The notes below the pieces were generated by a model. The model saw only the letters and a list, made by a program, of their open reading frames with translations. It searched no databases and had not been told where the DNA came from. The position numbers and the translations under genes are program-made. Positions 56,107 to 64,000 of a stretch of DNA of 64,000 bases are shown one piece after another (the first letter of the stretch is position 1; every line of letters begins with the position of its first letter). Location of the stretch: positions 496,001 through 560,000 of the forward strand of contig JAMXDE010000032.1 in assembly GCA_026770025.1 (NCBI GenBank). Direction: 5' to 3'. The stretch is from Craspedostauros australis (Eukaryota; Bacillariophyta; Bacillariophyceae; Mastogloiales; Achnanthaceae).

Positions 56107-59100
56107 ATGCAGCAACAACAGAAGCTCAAACGCAAGGGCACCATACGCGTGGTCTTCCAAAACGTGGCTCAGATTCCCCTCAAGAAATACCAAGAGAAGA
56201 ACAGGGCCATCTTTGAGTTCATCCACCAAGAGGAGGTCGACGTTGTCGCAATGGCGGAGACGAACATCCGCTGGGACAATGTCTACGCCACCGAGCAATG
56301 GAAGGACAGACTTCCAAGCCCCTTGCGAAAGGAGAAGTCCATCTTCGCCCACAACATTCACGAGCAACACCTGGAGCCAAGACAATACGGAGGTGCGGCG
56401 GTCTCAGCTTTCAACGAGCTCTCGCATCGCGTTTGCGGCAGGGAAGCCGACCCCTCGGGCATGGGTAGATGGTCGTCGCTCGTCTTCGAAGGCAAGCAAG
56501 GGAAGCGGCTCCGAGTCGTGTCCGCCTACCGGCCATGCAAGTCGGAAACAGGGAGCTCGACCGTGTGGACTCAGCAAGTCCGAGCGCTGCAGGCCTCCGG
56601 CCGCGATATTGACCCCATCTGCGCTTGGCAAGCGGATATTGCGACAGATATCCAGCGCTGGAAGGAGTCCGGCGAGACCATTGTGATAGGCGTGGACGTT
56701 AACGACGACACGATCGACGGTCCGACAGCCCAAGCCATGTCCGACATGGGGCTGCCTAATGCCCTGTGGTCCTACATGGGCGAAGGTGCTCGCACGGCCA
56801 CTCAACAGCGAAATCAGAACAACGTCCCGATCGATGCCATCTTCCTCTCAGCGGGAGCGCATATCGTCGACGGGGGCTATTACGGATTCGGAGAAGCTAT
56901 TCCTTCCGATCACAAGGCGCTATGGGTAGACCTGGACTTTCACGAGGTGCTGGGTCGCGGCACGCAGCCGATCCCGACGAGACAACCAAGGCGACTTCAA
57001 GTCCAACATCCCAAAGTGGTGCAACGCTACAACGATTCCCTACTCGCAGAGTATGCCAAACATGGGATCATGCGGCGAGCTCAAGCTCTCATCGACATCG
57101 CAAAAAGCCAGGGATGGGAACTCAACGACACCCAAGAGACCAAGCTGAATCGCCTGATTTTACAGACCAACGAGATCAAGCGCAAAGCAGAGAGAGATTG
57201 TCGCAAACTCCGAATGGGCGCCATCGAATGGTCCCCGGAGGTGAATCACGCCAGGTTGAACATCAGATTCTGGACCATGGAAGTCAAAGCGCTGAACAAA
57301 GTAAAAGTGAGCTCGTCTCTACGGAAGCGGCTCAGACAACAGACCAACTTGACTCCGACGGAATCCCTGGAAGAGGCCGTTGCACACCGGTCAGCGGCGT
57401 ACAAGAAATACTACGCAGTGAAGGCCAGACACAAGGAGCTCCGCCAGGAGTACCTCGTCGAACTGGCGCAGGCCAAACAGCAGCAAGGTCAGCTAGAAGC
57501 CGACAGTGCGTTGCGGCAATTGCAGAACAGGGAGGCACAGCGGTCAGAAGCCCGACGGCTTCGCAGGGTCCTCGGAGCGGAGAACTCCTTGACGACGAAG
57601 GTTCTCTTCACGGACCAGGCGGGGGAAACGCACGAATGCACCGAACCCTCGCAGATTGCGGAGGCGTGTATACGGGAAAACAGAAGACGGTTCTCCCAGG
57701 CAGCGGCAGCGCCCTGCCTCGTGAGACCGGGGCGGAGCTACCTGAACAAGATCTGGTCCACGGAAACGTCCAGCCAAGTTCTGCGAAGCGACTCTCCTCC
57801 CCCCGCGGGCATGGATGAGATGCTCATGGCGCTATTGGGCTCATTGCACCCCATCCCGGCACCGCAGGATTTCCTCTCCGTGAAAGATCATACAGAGGCT
57901 TGGACGAAGCAGACGGAGCGAGTGAGTTCCGAGCCGGCCAACCCCCACTTTGGTCATTACAAGGCTGCTGCCCAGTGTCCCGCCCTCGCCGCGGTCGACA
58001 TGCAGCTGCGAGAAATCCCATACCAGTGTGCGTTGTCACCGACAGCATGGCGGCGTATCACGGACGTGCAGATCTTGAAAAAGGCCCAGGTCTACAACAT
58101 CGAAAAAATGCGAACTATCCAACTCATGGACGCCCAGTTCAACTTGAACAACAAACGTCTGGGCAGGGACATGATGGCCACCGCGGAGTCAAGTGGTTGG
58201 TTGTCGGAATACCAGTTTGGGAGCAGGAAGGGCATGTCAGCGATCGTAGCCGCACTCAACAAGCGGCTCTCGTTGGACATTGCCTACCAGAAGAAGGCCC
58301 CAGTCTTCTTCTGCTCCAACGACGCCAAGTCCTGCTATGACAGGATCGTGCCCAACTTCGCGGCTGCGGCTATGATGGCGGCGGGTGCCAACCCAAGTGC
58401 GGTCCGCAGCATGTTCGACACCCTTCAGCGAGCTGAGCATTACGTCAGCACGGCGTACGGCGTCTCGAGCGAGAGTTACGCAAAGGATCATGAGTGTCTG
58501 ATGCACGGCATTGGGCAAGGCAACGGAGCGGGCCCGGCCATATGGGCGGTTATTAGCTCAGTGATGTTCAGGGCCATGCAGCAACGAGGCCACGAGACAA
58601 CTTTTCGAGCACCTCTGAGCCGTTCTCCAGTGCGAGTGCTGGGGTCGGCATTCGTCGACGACACGGATCTTGTTCATATCTCCAAGGACGGCGATGAAGC
58701 GCAAGCGAGCCTCCAGAGCTTTCGGCGTATGATCAACGACTGGAACGGGTTGCTCACGGCCACGGGAGGCGCAATCGTGCCAAGCAAGTCGGCTTGGTGG
58801 GCTGTCGAGTTCTCTTTCTCAGCAGGCCAATGGTGGGTTGAGGATTCACATGAGCAGCACCAAATCAACATTTCTGATGGGCAGAGTGGCAATGCTACTA
58901 TCCCGCGCAAGTTGCACACAGATCCAGTGGAGACGTTGGGAGTGTCCATATCGCTTGATGGCAATAACAGCGCCCAAGTCTCAGCTCTTCGCAAGAAGTC
59001 TGAAGTGTTTGCGGAAAAGCTGAGAGTGGCACAGGTCACCCCGCGGGAAGCGAGGACGGCCCTGATTTTGCGATTCATGAAGTCTGTGGAATACGTAATG

Positions 59101-61548
59101 GCGGCCACGCAGCTCACACCGGACCAGTGGCGACACATCATGGCGCCGGCCCTTCAAGCGGCACTCCCCAAAATGAAGCTGATGCGAACATTCCCACGCA
59201 CGGTTCTCTTTGCTCCGGTTTCGGCCGGAGGCATTGGCGTCCCGAACCCTTGGCGACGACAAGTGGTGCGGCAGGTCCAAGCGCTGTTTCAGGAAGTGCA
59301 CGCATCTACCCCTACGGGGAGGATGATGGAGCACTCGATCGAGGCGCTGAAGGACGAGGTTGGCGTTGACGGCTCCTTGTTTGACCACCCTCACCATCTT
59401 TTACAGGATGCTCTTACCCCATGCTGGATTTCAAACCTGTGGGGCCACATCCAGGAGATGGGTTTTCACATCCAGGAGCGAACGCTGGCCTTCCACCCCC
59501 AGCGCGAAGGCGACCGAACGATCACCGAGCTAGCACTGGGTCTAGGGTATCACGGGCAGCGGTTCCGGCGCCTCAATGCGTGCCGGCTGCAACTCGGAGC
59601 GGTGTACATCTCAGACATCGCCACAGCATGTGGTTCAACAATCACCTCGGCGGCTTGGTCGGGACACGAAGCGTCCACATCGCGTGAGTCCTGGCCGCGG
59701 CTTCCCGCTCGTCTGCCAGCTAGCTGGTGGGCAGAGTGGGGACAGTTCTGCAGGAGGTTGACCCGGTCAGACGGGTCCCTCTTGGAGTCCCTCGGGCCCT
59801 GGTATCTCGACGAACACCGCTGGCGATGGTGGCATCACCCGCCCACTGACACGATCTTCGACGTCGGTGCAGCGTCCACGGTTTCCTACCGGCGGACGAG
59901 CGGCCAGCGGCGTACACGACGAGTGAGGTACCACCCAGTGTCCACCTCTGTCTCTCCCCCGGAAGGGGCGGTGCGCATCTCGGTCACGCGCAACGATCGA
60001 TACATCACCTGGGAAGGCACCAGTGGCGTGCAGATGTCCTACGCAGACATCCCATACCTTGAGCCGGAGCGCCATCCGTATATCCATAGCGTCGAAGGCG
60101 ACCTTTCGCCACAAGACGCCCATGGAGCAGCGACCGCGGGTGCCCTAGTGGCGGTGAGTGACGGCTCCTTCAAAGACGGGTGTGGCACATCGGCGTCGAT
60201 CATCTACGACACACGGTCAAAAAAGTCGGTTTCAGTCTTAGCGACTGTGCCCGGCAGCCCGCCCATGCAGAGCTCCTACCGAAGTGAGCTCATGGGTATC
60301 CTGGCCTCACTCATCTACGTCTTTCGCCTTGAGTACGACCACGATGTCGTCATTCCATCCATCACCCTTGCCCTCGACGGGCAGCAAGCGCTTAATCGGG
60401 CTCGGGACGGATCTCCCAGGCCCACGCAACGAGACTGGGACCTTCTCTCGGAGATAGAACACGCCAAAAGCCAAATCCAGTGTTCATTGAAGTGGAGATG
60501 GGTGAAAGGTCATCAAGACGACTCCTCGGCCCCCCTCGACATGTGGGCAAGACTCAACGTGCGGGCAGATGCGGAAGCAAAGCGGCATTGGGAGTTGGCC
60601 TCGACGAGTCCTGCCATCACTAAGTGGGTCATGTCGGCGCCAGTGTGGCGAGTCGGCTGGTCCGGCGCGCCCCGCTCACATGTGGACTCAGCGACTATGG
60701 AGTCAGTAGCTCAGCAGCCCGACATCGACGATTACTGGCGGGCCAAACACGGATGGAGCGAGAGTGACCACTCGGCGGTGGACTGGACGGCATACGCAAG
60801 GGCGCGCAGATCAACAGCGGCCCGAGACAGTATCAGATTCATCACCAAGGTGTCAACGGGGTTCATAGCGGTGGGGAGAAAAATGAAGCAGGCAGGGCTT
60901 CAGGCGGATTCCGTCTGCCCTGGATGCCAGCAGGAGGAAACGGTGGCACATCTTCTTACTTGTGGTGAGTATGAGGATACGTGGGATGAGTCGGTGACAG
61001 AGTTGTTGGACTACATGAATACGGTGGGCACAAACCCCCTAGTGGTGGGCGGAATGCGCCAAGGAATGCGGCGGTGGCGGCGGAAGGTCAAACCGGTGGG
61101 CCCTCAGAGGATAGTGGGGTGGTTCCCGCTCCTTCAAGGGTTTTTACACGTGGACTGGCGGCGGCAACAGGCGGCATGGATGAAGGACAACCCGTCCAAG
61201 CACAGAACGGCGGAGGCTTGGGCAGCTGATGTGATACGTCGCATTTGGAAAATTCCTTGGGCTGTGTGGACCGCTAGAAACAACAAGGTCCACGAGGCAC
61301 CGGACTCGGTGGAAGCACGCACGCGTGACTACGCGAGGCGGCTTCGCTCTTTTCATCCCCCTGGCCTCACTCTGCGAGAGACGCAAGTCCTCCAGCGAGG
61401 CGGGGTGGCCGAGACCGGTACTCAACAACAAGTACAGCAATGGATCGAACTGGCGCAACGGGTCCGGAAGGATGCGCGCGACAGGCAACGGCGGCAGTCC
61501 CTGCAACAGGAACGCTCGCTGATGGCCGCGTGGCTTTCCCAACCTTGA
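56107..61548 (+). CDS. LINE ORF2: APE endonuclease, reverse transcriptase, RNase H, zinc finger
   Basis: 1813 aa from the first ATG (56107); the frame is open from 55882. Endonuclease: MAETNIRW (Glu about 51), DVNDDTIDG, PIDAIFLS and SDHKALW (His about 269). A basic helical linker follows. Reverse transcriptase: SNDAKSCYDRIVP, HGIGQGNGAGPAIWAVISS and the catalytic FVDDTDL (about 849-855). RNase H: AVSDGSFKDG (Asp about 1352), SSYRSELMGI, ALDGQQAL and KWRWVKGHQDDS. C-terminal finger CPGCQQEETVAHLLTC (about 1604-1619). All catalytic positions are present, so the element may still be active. It nicks target DNA and copies its own RNA in place (target-primed reverse transcription), which explains the 14-bp duplication. 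Confidence 0.92.
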   Translation: MQQQQKLKRKGTIRVVFQNVAQIPLKKYQEKNRAIFEFIHQEEVDVVAMAETNIRWDNVYATEQWKDRLPSPLRKEKSIFAHNIHEQHLEPRQYGGAAVSAFNELSHRVCGREADPSGMGRWSSLVFEGKQGKRLRVVSAYRPCKSETGSSTVWTQQVRALQASGRDIDPICAWQADIATDIQRWKESGETIVIGVDVNDDTIDGPTAQAMSDMGLPNALWSYMGEGARTATQQRNQNNVPIDAIFLSAGAHIVDGGYYGFGEAIPSDHKALWVDLDFHEVLGRGTQPIPTRQPRRLQVQHPKVVQRYNDSLLAEYAKHGIMRRAQALIDIAKSQGWELNDTQETKLNRLILQTNEIKRKAERDCRKLRMGAIEWSPEVNHARLNIRFWTMEVKALNKVKVSSSLRKRLRQQTNLTPTESLEEAVAHRSAAYKKYYAVKARHKELRQEYLVELAQAKQQQGQLEADSALRQLQNREAQRSEARRLRRVLGAENSLTTKVLFTDQAGETHECTEPSQIAEACIRENRRRFSQAAAAPCLVRPGRSYLNKIWSTETSSQVLRSDSPPPAGMDEMLMALLGSLHPIPAPQDFLSVKDHTEAWTKQTERVSSEPANPHFGHYKAAAQCPALAAVDMQLREIPYQCALSPTAWRRITDVQILKKAQVYNIEKMRTIQLMDAQFNLNNKRLGRDMMATAESSGWLSEYQFGSRKGMSAIVAALNKRLSLDIAYQKKAPVFFCSNDAKSCYDRIVPNFAAAAMMAAGANPSAVRSMFDTLQRAEHYVSTAYGVSSESYAKDHECLMHGIGQGNGAGPAIWAVISSVMFRAMQQRGHETTFRAPLSRSPVRVLGSAFVDDTDLVHISKDGDEAQASLQSFRRMINDWNGLLTATGGAIVPSKSAWWAVEFSFSAGQWWVEDSHEQHQINISDGQSGNATIPRKLHTDPVETLGVSISLDGNNSAQVSALRKKSEVFAEKLRVAQVTPREARTALILRFMKSVEYVMAATQLTPDQWRHIMAPALQAALPKMKLMRTFPRTVLFAPVSAGGIGVPNPWRRQVVRQVQALFQEVHASTPTGRMMEHSIEALKDEVGVDGSLFDHPHHLLQDALTPCWISNLWGHIQEMGFHIQERTLAFHPQREGDRTITELALGLGYHGQRFRRLNACRLQLGAVYISDIATACGSTITSAAWSGHEASTSRESWPRLPARLPASWWAEWGQFCRRLTRSDGSLLESLGPWYLDEHRWRWWHHPPTDTIFDVGAASTVSYRRTSGQRRTRRVRYHPVSTSVSPPEGAVRISVTRNDRYITWEGTSGVQMSYADIPYLEPERHPYIHSVEGDLSPQDAHGAATAGALVAVSDGSFKDGCGTSASIIYDTRSKKSVSVLATVPGSPPMQSSYRSELMGILASLIYVFRLEYDHDVVIPSITLALDGQQALNRARDGSPRPTQRDWDLLSEIEHAKSQIQCSLKWRWVKGHQDDSSAPLDMWARLNVRADAEAKRHWELASTSPAITKWVMSAPVWRVGWSGAPRSHVDSATMESVAQQPDIDDYWRAKHGWSESDHSAVDWTAYARARRSTAARDSIRFITKVSTGFIAVGRKMKQAGLQADSVCPGCQQEETVAHLLTCGEYEDTWDESVTELLDYMNTVGTNPLVVGGMRQGMRRWRRKVKPVGPQRIVGWFPLLQGFLHVDWRRQQAAWMKDNPSKHRTAEAWAADVIRRIWKIPWAVWTARNNKVHEAPDSVEARTRDYARRLRSFHPPGLTLRETQVLQRGGVAETGTQQQVQQWIELAQRVRKDARDRQRRQSLQQERSLMAAWLSQP

Positions 61549-61652
61549 TCGCGATTTTCGACGGCTCGCTCGACGACGGGTCCTAGTGGGGCCCGTCTAG
61601 ACGAGGGTAAAGCCCGTAGAGGCACGTAACGTAATCTCTGAGTTATTATTAT
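61549..61652 (+). other. LINE 3' end with hairpins and (TTA)n tail
   Basis: Short 104-bp tail containing self-complementary CGTCTAGACG and GGGTCC...GGGCCC stretches, then TTATTATTAT at the junction with the duplicated target. Its last TAA on the minus strand now serves as the stop codon of the truncated SIT reading frame. Confidence 0.75.
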
Positions 61653-61666
61653 TCCTTCTGGAGCTC
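61653..61666. repeat. Right target-site duplication of the LINE
   Basis: TCCTTCTGGAGCTC, identical to 53085-53098. On the minus strand it encodes ELQK of the SIT C-terminal region on both sides. Confidence 0.9.
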
Positions 61667-62682
61667 GAGGTATTTCTTTGGAATGGCAGTGGCACCAGCC
61701 TCATCCACAAGCATGTTGGTTCTCACATGCAGGTTTCGGTTGCTCTGGTGGTCTGACTTCATGCCGGCGGCACGCTCCTCTGGAGTACCAAAGTACACCT
61801 CATCGAGCTGGAAGCCCAAGACAGCCTTGTGGACGGAGGCAAGGACCCAGGCTCCAGAGCAGATATCGGCGGCTTCCAAGAACAGACAGAACTGGAAGAA
61901 GATGTAGACAGTTGGATGGTCTCCGCGCTCCTCCTTTGGAAGCTTGGCAACAGCGAAGAAGGCGATCTGCATACCCTTGAGCATACCCACGATGGACATG
62001 AAGAGGAAGAAGAGGATGACGGCGACTCCATTTGGCACTCTGGCCCACATGGTGGTCTTTCCATCGAACAGGGCGACAAGGGTGATGGCCATGGCGTAGC
62101 ACAGGATGGCGAGGGAGATGAGGATACGGCCCCAGTAGAAGAGGTTCTGGGCACCGTCGCGTGGTGGTTCCTTGGACTCGATTTCCTTGCCGGATGCCCA
62201 AACGAAGAACATCTGGACGAGGTAGAACGAATGCAGAAGTCCAGAGAACTCGATGGCGAGGGCGACATAGAGGGTGAAGACGGCAAAGAAGTTGTTGCTG
62301 TAGTCAAGCATCCAGAGAGAGGCGTTGCCTTGGGAGTTGAGCTGTCCGGCCATGGCGGCCATGAGGATCATGGCGGCTCCGGATCTGAGGAAGATCTGGA
62401 TGATGATGTCTGGGAGACCGAAGACCTTGGTGTCCTCGAGCGGCACACTGCACTGGTTGATGGTGAATACCATGAGGAGGACCATGAACTGACGTCCCAT
62501 GAGGCAGCGGTCAAGGTTGTCACCCTTGTGGGCAAGGGAGGTGCACTTGTGGCTGGTTGGGTGGGATTCTACATAGAGGTTGCGGTCGACTGGTGGGAGA
62601 CCGACGAGGGACCCCTGTCCTCCCTCCACCATGTTGAGCCAGACGAGGGCGGCGATCATGATGACGACAGCAACCACTGGGT

Positions 62683-62888
62683 TGAAAGAGCACTATCGAA
62701 AAATCATGAGGGGAGAGCAAAAGCAAAGTACCATGCCGGGATTCGAACCCGGAACCTCAGTTAGAATTACTGGTGCTCTACCGTTGAGCTACAGGCGTTG
62801 CGATTGCTGATCCGAACACAAGTGAAATTTATAGATAGTGGGGGCTACGGGAGTAACGTAATTTGCACTATACGTATTTGTGCTGATA
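62683..62888 (-). mobile_element. 206-bp tRNA-like insertion in the SIT gene (SINE-like or tRNA-bearing intron)
   Basis: The insert is flanked by ACCCA on both sides (62678-62682 and 62889-62893). Removing 62678-62888 gives an uninterrupted KVHP-VVAVV reading frame matching the SIT family. It contains a tRNA-like unit with pol III A and B boxes followed by TTTT. GT-AG splicing is also possible inside it: GTATAG at 62873 and a TAG acceptor ending at 62693, both phase 0, leaving nine extra residues. It may thus be a SINE-type insertion, a newly gained intron, or an old intron hosting a tRNA pseudogene. Confidence 0.55.
62728..62798 (-). tRNA. tRNA-like sequence, probably pseudogene or SINE head
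   Basis: Good D arm (TAGCTCAACGGTAGAGC, matching an A box), T arm (CCGGGTTCGAATCCCGG, a perfect B box) and an anticodon stem CAGT/ACTG. Against a working tRNA: the acceptor arms ACGCCTG and CATGGTA pair at only two positions, the stem has a C-A pair at its base, and the base before the apparent anticodon TTC is A instead of U. T-runs suitable for pol III termination follow. Confidence 0.5.
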
Positions 62889-63156
62889 TGGGTGGACCTT
62901 GGACGAGACCATGGTCTGCTCATTGAAGATGAGTCCGCAGACGATGGCGATAAAGAAGATGAGGAGTCCAGTGGAGTACACCAACTTGACGAGCTGAATG
63001 GGATCCATGGTTACTTGGTTGGGGATGAGTTGGTGATGGTGATTTGGTTTTGGTTTTGGATTGATTTCCGTTGTGTTGAGCTGAGCTACACTGAACTAAG
63101 TTGGCATGTGTTGATCCACAATTTGATTTTATGAGAGGAGAGAAAGAGAAGTTTGA

Positions 63157-63780
63157 TGCGGTCGCAATTATAGCAACATCAGCAACAGCAGCAACAGCAA
63201 CAGGAACAGGAACAGCAGCAGTGGTAGCGGCAGCGCGAAACACGCACGCGATCACCCTCATGGGCATTCAAGCAAGGGAAGGTCCAACTCGCACAGCGGG
63301 CGAAGGAGCCACAAAGTCTGCGCGCACACTACGAGCAGGTCACATGCAAAACATGGCAAGTCAGGTGACAGGGGAATGGCGCAAACCATATCCACTTCCG
63401 TTTCGTTCACATCGTCTGATCACAGCTTGCTGCGCCGGCGCAGCGATCACAGAAGAGAAAGGGATGAGGCTGCAGACGAGGAGACATCTTCACCACGAAA
63501 CGCACGCGGTTCTTCCCTGCCATCTCGTCACGCGAAGGGACGAACGAGGAAGCCGTCATCCTGCACTAAATCATCCAGCTCCAGGCGCCATGGCCATGGT
63601 TATTCGGAAAAGACTGCGAATGAAGGATCTGATCACAAGAACAGCCCGCCACAAGCTCAGCAATCATCGACACCGAGTCCAGTACACTCGAAGAAGCCCA
63701 AGAGCGCAAGGATTCCATGGGCTCCATCTCTTCCTCGCCAGCATGCTTGCTGCCGAGATTCCAGGTGGTCCAGGAGTTAG
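63157..63780 (+). CDS. Possible Ser/Arg/His-rich protein exon (uncertain)
   Basis: One frame is open for 208 codons, starting after a TGA at about 63154-63156. Its composition is strongly biased: NSSNSNRNRNSSSGSG, HGHSSKGRSNSHSGRRSHK, SRSHAKHGKSGDRG, LLRRRSDHRRERDEAADEE, SSSSRRHGHGYSEK. The first ATG in frame is at 63376. This RS/KS-like composition resembles splicing-factor or silica-associated basic proteins, but low complexity alone is weak evidence and an overlapping frame of 285 codons exists at 63101-63958. It is divergent from the SIT gene and shares its upstream region. An upstream exon would be needed for the start. Confidence 0.3.
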   Translation, partial: CGRNYSNISNSSNSNRNRNSSSGSGSAKHARDHPHGHSSKGRSNSHSGRRSHKVCAHTTSRSHAKHGKSGDRGMAQTISTSVSFTSSDHSLLRRRSDHRRERDEAADEETSSPRNARGSSLPSRHAKGRTRKPSSCTKSSSSRRHGHGYSEKTANEGSDHKNSPPQAQQSSTPSPVHSKKPKSARIPWAPSLPRQHACCRDSRWSRS

Positions 63781-64000
63781 AAAGGGAATGTTCACGAAGC
63801 AGAATCAGGGGGAAGGGGGCAAAGGGCAGGCCTGGATCATGTCTCCAAGTACAAGTATACGCATTGGCCATCCAAGGATGTTTGGCAGGCTAACAAGAAA
63901 TGATACTTCGCGTTGGGGTACAAACTTACGAACATGTCAAAAAGGCATACATACGTAGCTCTGACAGAGTGTGATTGGGAGGGAGAGCAGGCTCAGCAGA

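Larger units (their letters stand above)
53099..61652 (+). mobile_element. Apparently whole LINE (non-LTR retrotransposon), 8.55 kb, inserted in the SIT-like gene
   Basis: The element runs from ACAGTCTCGTGACCC at 53099 to a (TTA)n tail at 61643-61652 and is bounded by perfect 14-bp target-site duplications. Order: short 5' leader (53099-53199), ORF1 (53200-55473), repeat-rich linker, ORF2 with endonuclease, reverse transcriptase and RNase H (56107-61548), short structured 3' end (61549-61642). Both ORFs are open, the duplication is perfect and the tail is intact, so insertion is recent. The RT and RNase H mix fits I-like/diatom RNase H-bearing LINEs; the clade cannot be fixed without a tree. 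Confidence 0.92.
61649..63008 (-). pseudogene. Silicon transporter (SIT)-like gene, truncated by LINE insertion
   Basis: Coding starts at the ATG at 63008 with MDPIQLVKLVYSTGLLIFFI (first membrane helix). A 211-bp insert follows, then the frame resumes at 62677 with VVAVVIMIAALVWLNMVEGG and continues to the LINE junction. SIT marks: EGGQ and MGRQFMVLLM (first EGxQ/GRQ pair), GLPPVDRNLYVESHP, NASLWMLDYSNNFF, EFSGLLHSFYLVQM, WGRILISLAIL, FDGKTTMW, then GMLKGMQIAFFAVAKL where EGMQ is normal. From recalled diatom SITs, about 90-130 residues with two helices and the last GRQ should follow KEERG, but the sequence jumps straight to TVYIFFQFCLFLEAADICSG, GFQLDEVYFGTPEERAA, the family C-terminus. Silicic acid uptake by this copy is therefore unlikely. 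The frame now ends YLELQKE-stop in LINE DNA. Confidence 0.85.

Noticed and set aside
62728-62798. A normal functional tRNA gene
   Set aside because: The D and T arms are good, but the acceptor stem does not pair and the base before the anticodon is not U.

Overview
This 64 kb window looks like nuclear DNA of a diatom. The evidence is a silicon-transporter (SIT) sequence carrying EGxQ/GRQ signatures at 61.6-63.0 kb, a protein with a signal-like start and an Ala-Phe-Ala step typical of complex-plastid targeting, Pro-Thr-stalked M6 proteases, a LINE with a QGNGAGP reverse-transcriptase motif, and short GT-AG introns inside several genes. Gene density is low. Intergenic DNA is rich in microsatellites, and reading frames in GC-rich exons throw long antisense shadows. 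The taxonomic call is inference from protein recognition, not a database result.

Layout. 0-0.4 kb: 3' end of a Cys-rich protein. 1.8-4.3 kb: a long Tc1/mariner-like transposase, with a decayed relative at 15.0-16.4 kb. 7.1 kb: a small secreted protein with an HExxH-like motif. 8.75-12.66 kb: a two-exon gene fusing a SET domain, a spermidine-synthase fold and a SpeD-like segment. 13.1, 18.5 and 28.4 kb: three glycosyltransferase-like proteins, two of them type II membrane proteins. 20.2-21.9 kb: an SLC44/choline-transporter-like protein. 22.2 and 32.0 kb: two members of one undescribed RGLE/AVLxEQ protein family. 26.7 kb: a plastid-type LON-domain protein. 34.1-35.1 kb: a two-exon DDE (IS5/Harbinger-type) transposase. 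36.1-36.5 kb: a CATGGGAA repeat array, followed by a divergent unknown gene. 42.7 kb: a TPR protein. 46.6-49.8 kb: an M6 metalloprotease with Pro-Thr stalk and membrane anchor. 50.5 kb: an 18-repeat ankyrin protein.

The right end holds the most striking structure. An apparently whole 8.55 kb LINE (53,099-61,652) sits inside the coding sequence of a minus-strand SIT-like gene, with a perfect 14-bp target-site duplication (TCCTTCTGGAGCTC) on both sides. The last 76 codons of the SIT gene now lie at 52,868-53,098. The same SIT copy appears to lack the segment with the fourth GXQ motif, has K for E in the third, and carries a tRNA-like insertion between the codons for transmembrane segments 1 and 2. 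It looks like a SIT copy caught in decay.

No rRNA gene, CRISPR array, LTR element or bacterial operon was seen. Start codons were set at the first sensible ATG; splice sites are read from the sequence and not confirmed by transcripts.
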